This document shows, piece by piece, positions 57,064 through 64,000 of a stretch of 64,000 nt of DNA. This DNA is from Malania oleifera. Its lineage: Eukaryota; Streptophyta; Magnoliopsida; Santalales; Ximeniaceae. The position numbers and the translations under genes are program-made. The notes under the pieces are model-generated. The model searched no databases and was not told the DNA's origin. It worked only from the letters and a program-made list of their open reading frames with translations. The DNA is taken from contig NC_080423.1 of NCBI RefSeq assembly GCF_029873635.1, positions 110,749,087 to 110,813,086 of the forward strand, read 5' to 3'. Each line of letters begins with the position of its first letter. The first letter of the stretch is position 1.

Positions 57064-59036
57064 TGTTGACATTTTGAGTCTGATTTCTATTTTGATGCTG
57101 ACGAAACATAGGGAACTTATGTGTGTATTTAGCATGTGAATATGTCCATAATTGAGATCACACTTAAGGGACGGGGAGAATAGAGGCCAAGACGGATAAT
57201 TCACATACTCCTGGCAACTCCATAAAGTGAAGAGTAAGGAGACTGAAGACATTTATTTTTATTGTAATTGCATTTAGTTTTCGGGTCTGTAATAATGGTC
57301 TGTAATATTTGCATGTCACGCATGATAGGGTGTATATGCTCAAGAAGCCTTAAAATGACCATAAGAATCATCACCCGTATAGCCTAAAATGCCTTATGCT
57401 TATTTACACTAGGTTGATGAAACACAAAGACTAAAATAGGACTTAAATGCACATTGCAAGCGGTCTCGGTTGACCGAACCCTAAGCACTACAAAAGCCTC
57501 AGTAGACCGAACTGACCAAAAGTCAACATATTAACTTTGCTTGGTCGACCGTTTTGAAATGAACGTATCTTCCACAGTCGACCGAACTCACACGTGTCTG
57601 ACCCCCAACAACTTAGTTCAAAATTGCCTTGGTCGACAGAACTTTGAAGGATTCATAATCGCCTTGATACGATCAACTATATCTCCAGTTCAAAATGGCC
57701 ACGGTCAACCAAACTCAGTAATATGGTCAACCGAACCTTGAATATGGTTGACCGAACCTCTCAAGTTGGTAAAATTTTTATCGCAGTAAATCAGGGTTAA
57801 TTTTCATTAACCTTTATTAAACTTTTCAAAAATGACTATTGTGTCTCCCAACGGTTATAATTTGTTGAATATCTATAAATACCCATTCATTTGGAGAGAT
57901 TAAAATAAGATTAGTAAATAGATTAGCAAAATTTCCTCTCAAATTTTTATACTTCTTTTGCTATAAACTTTACATTCCAAGCACAAATTTTTTAATACTC
58001 TCTTTCAGACTTGCAAATATCCTTTTAAAATAGAGAGTTTGTTTTACTTGTTTCCCTCTCTTGCAAATCAATTGCAAGATTGAAGGGAGTTGATTGGGGT
58101 TATTGTGTACATTCCCACAAATCATTTCCTTGGCAAATACTCTCACATATTTATACGCTTTTGAAAATCTATTTTTGAGAGTTCTTGCTTGTTTGATATT
58201 TCCTATAATATTTCATATATAAATATTTGATTGGGAAGATTTGTTTTTTTGCTTGCTAGTCTTGTTATTCAAATTGCAAAACTTAAAAGCTTTCATATAA
58301 TTTTTGATATTGTTTTTGCAAGACTCAATCCAAAATATCGATTGTGCTTTACATTTTGAATATCTTTAATATCTTTGATTTGGGTTGTGTTAAACTTCTT
58401 TTGATTTTTTGTTTGTTGGATATAATATCTTTAATTAAAGGTTGTACTCTCACATATACATACACTCACCCATCTTAGAGAGTTCAAATATTTGATCTCA
58501 CTTGAACATATATTCTCATTATATGTGAGTGCATATTTGGATCATAATATTGTACAAATCTGCTTGTGTTAGAAGCACCTTTCATTGTGTGCAAAATTTG
58601 TATTGATCGATTGTAATTCAGGTGTGACCTGAGGTGAGTTTTCTTCACCCCTTTAAGGAGAGGTTGTAAAGGTTGAGGTCAACCTTGGTAATTTGACCTG
58701 GTGTTGTGAACGGTGTCGCTCCACCCATTAAGTGAGCAATAGTGGTAATCCTTGGACTTGCGAGCTCAGGCGGGGACGTAGGCAGTATTGGTGGAACCCC
58801 GATAACATTTTATGTGTCTACTTTTAAAATTCAATACTTTATATTCCTGCACATGTATGTTATATTTGATATATTGTGAATGTTGCACATGATTTAATTT
58901 CCGTATATTATTTTTATCTGCGCAATTGGTATATGCTTAGAAAGACCCTAGGTTGTGCATTACTGATATCTGGTTTAACTTAGGAAAAATTTTTAAAATT
59001 CCAATTCACCCTCTCTCTTGGGAATATACAAATTCC
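57064..59036 (+). mobile_element. Second Sirevirus-like solo LTR (family of E)
   Basis: It starts TGTTGACATTTTGAG and shares the layout of E: GTCTGTAATAATGG near the front, a GGTCGACCGAAC array (57,462-57,760), the TATA box CTATAAATA (57873-57881), AGTGAGCAATAGTGGTAATC, GGCGGGGACGTAGGCA, and the end CCAATTCACCCTCTCTCTTGGG. The 3' end is decayed and I found no target duplication, so the right boundary is approximate. No internal region or second LTR is present. Confidence 0.7.
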
Positions 59037-59266
59037 AATAAAAAAAAAAGAGTTATTGAGTTCATTACAAATTAAGATGGTCAATTAAGTATACGCTATT
59101 GAGTTCGTCTCAAAGAAATTATCAATTAAATTGAGCTACCTAAATACATATATATGAGCTTGGATAAAAATCCCAACACGAACTTAAGTATATATTGAGC
59201 TTAAGCTTAAGCTAGTCTAGCCCAATCTAAATTATTTTATTAATCAAACATATTTTAGTTTATCAT

Positions 59267-59290
59267 ACACACACACACACACACACACAT
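59267..59290 (+). repeat. (AC)n microsatellite
   Basis: About twelve AC units are followed by a short AT run. Confidence 0.95.
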
Positions 59291-59351
59291 ATATATGTGC
59301 AATACATTGTATATTATTATATGTTGGTGTCATTTTAAATAAACAAACCTT

Positions 59352-59571
59352 ACAAAAGCAACAAATCAAGACCTAAGTCCCACTAGGTCCACTAGGGAGT
59401 CGACTATGTGAATCTTTTCACCGATTAACCGATAAGGATTCATATCATAGTGATCTGACAAGTTTTATGCTAAGTTACCTAATATAACCCTTATTTTTTT
59501 ATTCGGACTTGGAACCAGCTGTTTGTGAAAAATTAAGACATTAAATACATCATAGGTGGAGTTTAAATGAA
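59352..59571 (-). mobile_element. Internally deleted RTE LINE copy
   Basis: The LINE 3' end (AAGTCCCACTAGG and GTCGACTATGTGAATC type) is joined within some 60 bases to the LINE 5' region (AAGGATTCATATCATAGTG, GGCGGAGTT-type end). The same pieces are more than 3 kb apart in the copy at 19.0-22.5 kb. The entire coding region is missing. Confidence 0.65.
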
Positions 59572-61133
59572 TAAACCTTAACAATCTATAATCTAATTAA
59601 CATGTCTCAATTCAAATTCTTACTATTGTGGGTTCTTTTATCATATCTACAACTTATTTTTAAATTCGAGATTCTTTAAATTTAACTATAAGCTCAATAT
59701 ATTCCTAATTCTGAATATACAATATCCCTAATTGTTGGAATTCAAAATAATCGAGTTTGAGCTATGAGTTTGTTTTTTTGTTTTTTTTTTAAAAGTCTAA
59801 ACTAAGCAAACCAACTTATCTAAACTTAAAAACCATGGTTTCGGAACTTGGACAAGTAATCTACCCACTACCAAATTAGCCAGACCTATAGGTCGAACTA
59901 ATAGGCAAATTCAACATAACATAACCATATATATTGTTATATTATTTACATGTATGAGGTAACATTGTTTAACATAAATATTATTAAACCAATCGAATAG
60001 CAATCTTTTATTGGGATTTAATTAAAAATTAAATAAATATAATTTAGAGCATTTTGGTTTAGTGTGTGTCGTATTATTACACATATTAGTTATCCCACAT
60101 ATTAACATAAATTGAGAGACTGTCGAACCCGTACAACACACTAATCTCAATACTTGAATCTCAGGTTTACAATCATTTTGACTCGATATACTTGGTCAAA
60201 TCGATTAGGCAGTCAGCTCCGATTAGACCGAATCAAACTAGCCGGTTCGATTCAAACTTTGAAAGCATTCTTGAAACTTGAGAGAAATTAAGTTGTCCCA
60301 TTGAAGGAGAGGAGATGAAGGGTGAGTTAGAGGGTTAACTAGTTGAACATTTATGTGTTGGGACTTAATTGTTGGGCATGGTAGTGCGTGGATGGAGGGG
60401 AAGATGAGGGCAATGGGTCCTTAGGAGGACAGAGGGTAGGTATGAAATTTGAAGTATAGGATAAAATTAATGGTGGGGTTGGGTTGGGTATCCCCAGAGC
60501 AAGGGCAGATCCTCCCACATGTCCAAACTCACGAGACTTCTAAAGAAAAATTTAAGGCTAACTTTGCTTTGCTCCACCCAAACCATGCTTGCAGCTCTGT
60601 CTCTGTGTGTGTCTATATATATAAATATATATTATATTGCAAGATGCTTTTATTACACTGAGATGTGGTCCAACGAATCCTTAGCTAAATCATTTAATAA
60701 TAATAATAATAATTATTATTATTATTATTATTATAATGATAATAGAAATAATTATGTAGAGGTGTAAGTCACTTTAATGAGAGTTTCAGAAATCGAACAG
60801 GAAAACATGTCATGGTCTCAGATCGAATGTGTATTAGGGAGATTTTGAACTTATAAGGATGGTTTGGATTCTAATTATGCAAGTCGTCTATTATAAGACA
60901 AATCTATAAGACTAATGGACCAAAGTAGATAATATCTCGTTAAAGTTGAGTCTAAGACCATCACATTTGGTATCAAAACCATCATGAGAGTACTATCATG
61001 TGAAATTATTATTATTATTATTATTATTATTAAATCTTCATTGGGATGTCAAAAAGTTTGGAGTTATGCCAAACACATTGAGATCATACTCATAATTTAC
61101 TAAAAAAGAGTTGTGGTATAGATCATGTTTTTT

Positions 61134-61137
<4 letters not shown>

Positions 61138-61184
<47 letters not shown>
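61138..61184 (+). repeat. (AT)n microsatellite
   Basis: An uninterrupted AT run of about 23 units. Confidence 0.97.
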
Positions 61185-61188
<4 letters not shown>

Positions 61189-62406
61189 TTTTAAAAAAAG
61201 AGGGTGACACTTCCATTTATTTATTAATATACCCTCACTTTTGGCGGAGGAATACCATGATTACAAGATAAAATAAAAGGGAGAGAACAGAAAAACCCTC
61301 CCAGAAAAACCAACACCAACAACTAACTAAATTAGGACAACAAAAACTAAACATAACTAACAAACTTGTGTTTGTTAAGTATTAGTAAAGCTTTAAAAAT
61401 GTGGCTCTTGAGTTTGTTGACAATTTTTTTTAATTGGATGTTAATATTGAACTTAAACTTAAGTTATGTATGAAACGTAGCTCATTTCCTATTTTATATA
61501 AAGATAACTTTATCACAGATTTCATATATTATGATTCTCATCATTTCTAAGTTTAGAACATAAAACCCTTATTTGAATATACCAAAATTTAACTATTTAA
61601 TGTATCTAAGTCTACATAAAGATTAATTTAAATTAATGGAACAAAATTAACCATCTATGCTTTATGCTTCCTTTAATTTCACGATATTCATATAAAAGCT
61701 TGTTCATTTTCTCTTTTTCATCTTGAGTTTTTAAATCAAAATCGAAAAATATATACACATAACAGTCTCAAAAATTTTAAAATTTTACCGAAGAATCATT
61801 ATCTAAAAATTATTTTTGAAATTTCTAATAAATATTGCTATAGTTTTTGGGGGAAAAAAAATAAAGAATAGTATAAATATAAACAACCAAAAATTTTGAT
61901 AATCATGAAATTGAAACTAGTGCATGTGGGGGAGAGTGCTGGAAGTTGAAGGAATTAAATGTCACTAAAACCTTCATGCAGAGAAGTTAATAGAGTTAAA
62001 TGTCAGAGATGGAGATTAATTTCATTCAAATTGGCTGATTCATTTCGTTCAAATTGGTTGATTCATTAACGGATGGACAGCCAACTTGAATAAGCCAAAT
62101 ACTCAATTGAAACTGAAAAGAAAAGGGGAAAAGGGACAAAGGGAGGATGGAAAATGCACTTATTGTTATTATTATTTTAATTAAAGCTGTGGGCAGGGGA
62201 GAACAGAGGAGAAACAGGGGAAAGCAGGGGACTAGCTGAAGTATGAAGAAGAAATTAAAGGCTCTGATTGGTGCGGTGAACCACGGAAGAAAAAGGCTTC
62301 ACGAGAAACTTGGCTCCTTCCCTGTCCCTCTTTGATGCCTCTCTCCATCCATCATTCCCAATCACTCCAGAAACTCCACTCTCTCTTTCCCAAACCAAAC
62401 AAATAA

Positions 62407-62410
<4 letters not shown>

Positions 62411-62469
<59 letters not shown>
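62411..62469 (+). repeat. (TC)n(AC)n compound microsatellite
   Basis: About twenty TC units are followed by about nine AC units. The reading frames on both strands here come from the repeat. Confidence 0.97.
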
Positions 62470-62582
62470 ACACATCTAGAATTTATTCATATTTTGTTGT
62501 GGAAAGTTGAAATATGAGAGTTGGTTTCAATCAAAAGAGATGGTATGTGATCGCATAAATTGATAGAAAAATATTCATATAA

Positions 62583-63045
62583 CGGCACCACCTAGTGGAC
62601 TTAAGGTTTGATTTTGTTTTTTTTATTACATAGGAACTCTAATCACCAACAAGCTCTTCGGACCCTCTAGTGCTGTACCAAATCTACGGACCAACGTCTT
62701 TCTCCTAGGTCTTGCTGATAAGATAAAGTCCGGAATGCGGACACGACTTCCGTGCATCAGTTGGATGTTCGGCCAACTCGACCCCCGGGACACATCTCCA
62801 TCCCCCGGGATACATCTCCATTACCATCCGCAGTCCCCGCTAGCTCATAGAAAACTCTCACCATTCACAGTCCTCGCTAGCTCACAGAATAAATTCTCAC
62901 AATTCACAGGTACCACTGGTTCTGTGAATGTATCTATCTGGAATTGAACTCCCGATACTTCTTCTTACGTACTGATGCCTTTCCACCATGCAGTGCCCGT
63001 GGGGGTTAAAGTTTGATTTTGTTGTTATTATTGTTGTTGGTTCGA
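62583..63045 (+). mobile_element. RTE LINE 3' tail split by a SINE
   Basis: GGCACCACCTAGTGGACTTAAG at 62,583 and the TTG/TTA tail at 63,019-63,043 are the 3' end of an RTE LINE. They are separated by the insertion at 62,619-63,005. When the insert is removed the tail reads as in the other copies. Confidence 0.65.
62619..63005 (-). mobile_element. SINE (about 387 bp) inserted in the LINE tail
   Basis: TTAAGGTTTGATTTTGTT (62601-62618) and TTAAAGTTTGATTTTGTT (63006-63023) flank the insert, an 18-bp duplication with one mismatch. On the minus strand it starts CCCCCACGGGCACTGCATGG, has GGGAGTTCAATTCC (about 62,940-62,953), like a tRNA B box, and ends in a short A run. The strand, tail and tRNA-like head fit a SINE. 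Internally, CCCCCGGGACACATCTCCAT is repeated in part (62,780-62,822). The family is not identified. Confidence 0.65.
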
Positions 63046-63900
63046 ATTTTGGGGGTTACGACTTTTTATTTAAGATAATACCTTGGTATTTAAGTAGGGA
63101 ATGATAGAGGACCAGACCCATTATCCGATGGATTAGTTAAGTATTCAAAAGGTTTCGGACTCTATCGTTTCAAATATATATATATGATTGAACTAAAAAG
63201 TTGCGAAAGTTTAGGTAGTATTTATTAAACTTTTTGGGCATTTATGATCCGTAAATCTGGTAAAAAAATGATAACTAAGAAAAACGAAGGCGTTTTATAT
63301 TAATGAGGAGGAAAACTTTAAATATTCTCTTCCTCTAATTAATAGTAGAGATTTGTTGAATTACATTTAATTATTGTGGTTTGTTGCCCAAAGAATTTTT
63401 AGTTTTTCTAAAAAATAATTGCAAAACTAATACATCATTTTCTAGTTTTTTAATATTTGGACAATTTTTTTATTGTTTTCTAATTTATATATAATATTAA
63501 ATTGAAAAATAAAATAATAATTATTTAATTTTTTGACGGTGTTTTATTCAAAAATAAAATATAAAAAGTAAATTTTTATTAATTCAAGCTATTGGAAATG
63601 GGTGCTGTGAACAAACCAACTTGCTGCAATATGTTAACGGTAATATGATCCATGCAGATTGCTAATTTTGGATTATTGGAAATGTGACCTTTCCATTTTA
63701 GGAAGGAGAAATGACATCATAGATATTTTCTCGTGACCATTTATTAATGCATATCTTGTTTTTGTAATTGCATTTTCAATAAAAAAAATAAAATGAAACA
63801 AATATATTAATATTTGTATTTTTATCTCCACTAAGACAATGAAGTGAAGCAACTACAGTTATACTAATATTTTTATCTCCACTATTAAGGGATAGTTTGT

Positions 63901-64000
63901 AGGGGTGAGCATTTAATCCATTCGGTCAATTCGGTTAATTAACTGAATTAATAAAAAAAAATTGTTAAAAAATCTCATTAGTTGAACTGACCGAAATTCC
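63901..64000 (+). mobile_element. Left end of a probable hAT-like non-autonomous element, cut by the window
   Basis: AGGGGTGAGCATTTAATCC followed by TCGGTCAATTCGGTTAATT is the usual wording at the end of short hAT-type plant elements (GGGGTGAGCA plus CGGTT repeats). The other end and the target duplication lie outside, so this rests on one terminus. Confidence 0.45.

Larger units (their letters stand above)
59572..62582. other. AT-rich intergenic DNA with microsatellites; no gene recognised
   Basis: Microsatellites include AAT/ATT runs near 60,695-60,733, ATT near 61,008-61,031, AT at 61,138-61,184, and TC passing into AC at 62,411-62,469. Some sequence at 60,290-60,620 is more balanced in composition but has no convincing coding pattern. 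A TATA-like or gene boundary could not be placed. Confidence 0.45.

Noticed and set aside
62255..62510. Overlapping frames with RERERE and LSLSLS runs
   Set aside because: They come from the TC/AC microsatellite; nothing outside the repeat supports a gene.

Overview
This window is nuclear DNA of a flowering plant, most likely a eudicot with a retrotransposon-rich genome. Evidence for this is spliced genes with GT-AG introns, a chloroplast-targeted ClpC chaperone gene, a plant-type Mediator subunit 22 gene, diverged plastid and mitochondrial rRNA fragments in nuclear context, and plant retroelement types (Copia, Cassandra and other TRIMs, Sirevirus-like LTRs, RTE LINEs). I cannot name the species.

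Layout. (1) 1-4.2 kb: the 5' half of ClpC on the minus strand (five coding exons; the rest lies to the left of the window). The sequence past its last exon, probably an intron, carries a plastid 16S fragment, a mitochondrial 26S fragment and LINE debris. (2) 4.45-13.13 kb: a decayed Copia element with both LTRs and a 5-bp target duplication. Two long solo LTRs in opposite orientations interrupt its RNase H region 60 bp apart. (3) 15.57-18.44 kb: a complete three-exon MED22 gene, minus strand. (4) 18.7-22.5 kb: two RTE-type LINE copies meeting tail to tail; the larger is nearly full length and is itself interrupted by a 388-bp solo LTR. (5) About 22.9-34.4 kb: a candidate gene-capturing DNA element. 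Inverted TTAGTGA/TCACTAA motifs bound a stretch holding an isolated isopropylmalate dehydrogenase exon and a DUF2358-like fragment. Later insertions here are a solo LTR, a second solo LTR inside it, and a Cassandra TRIM carrying a 5S rRNA-like promoter. (6) 36.4-52.5 kb: one 2.6-kb solo LTR expanded to 16.1 kb by nested insertions: solo LTR A (with B inside), solo LTR C, and Sirevirus-like solo LTR E (with a complete Copia element inside). (7) 53.6-56.7 kb: a 356-bp tandem duplication containing a SINE-like insertion, one copy split by another solo LTR. (8) 57-64 kb: a second Sirevirus-like solo LTR, LINE and SINE fragments, microsatellites, and the start of a probable hAT-like element.

Only ClpC and MED22 look like working host genes. 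The rest is a layered record of insertions, and most boundaries are fixed by matching 5-bp target-site duplications. The least expected pattern is in the nine solo LTRs of the TGTAACGACC family. Each keeps a 3' splice-acceptor-like site near its 3' end, and eight keep a donor-like GT, enclosing a segment of roughly 0.85-1.1 kb. This suggests an intron inside the LTR itself. Upstream of their TATA boxes, several carry arrays of palindromic sites built on GTCGAC. The unrelated Sirevirus-like LTRs have the same architecture with a different palindrome.
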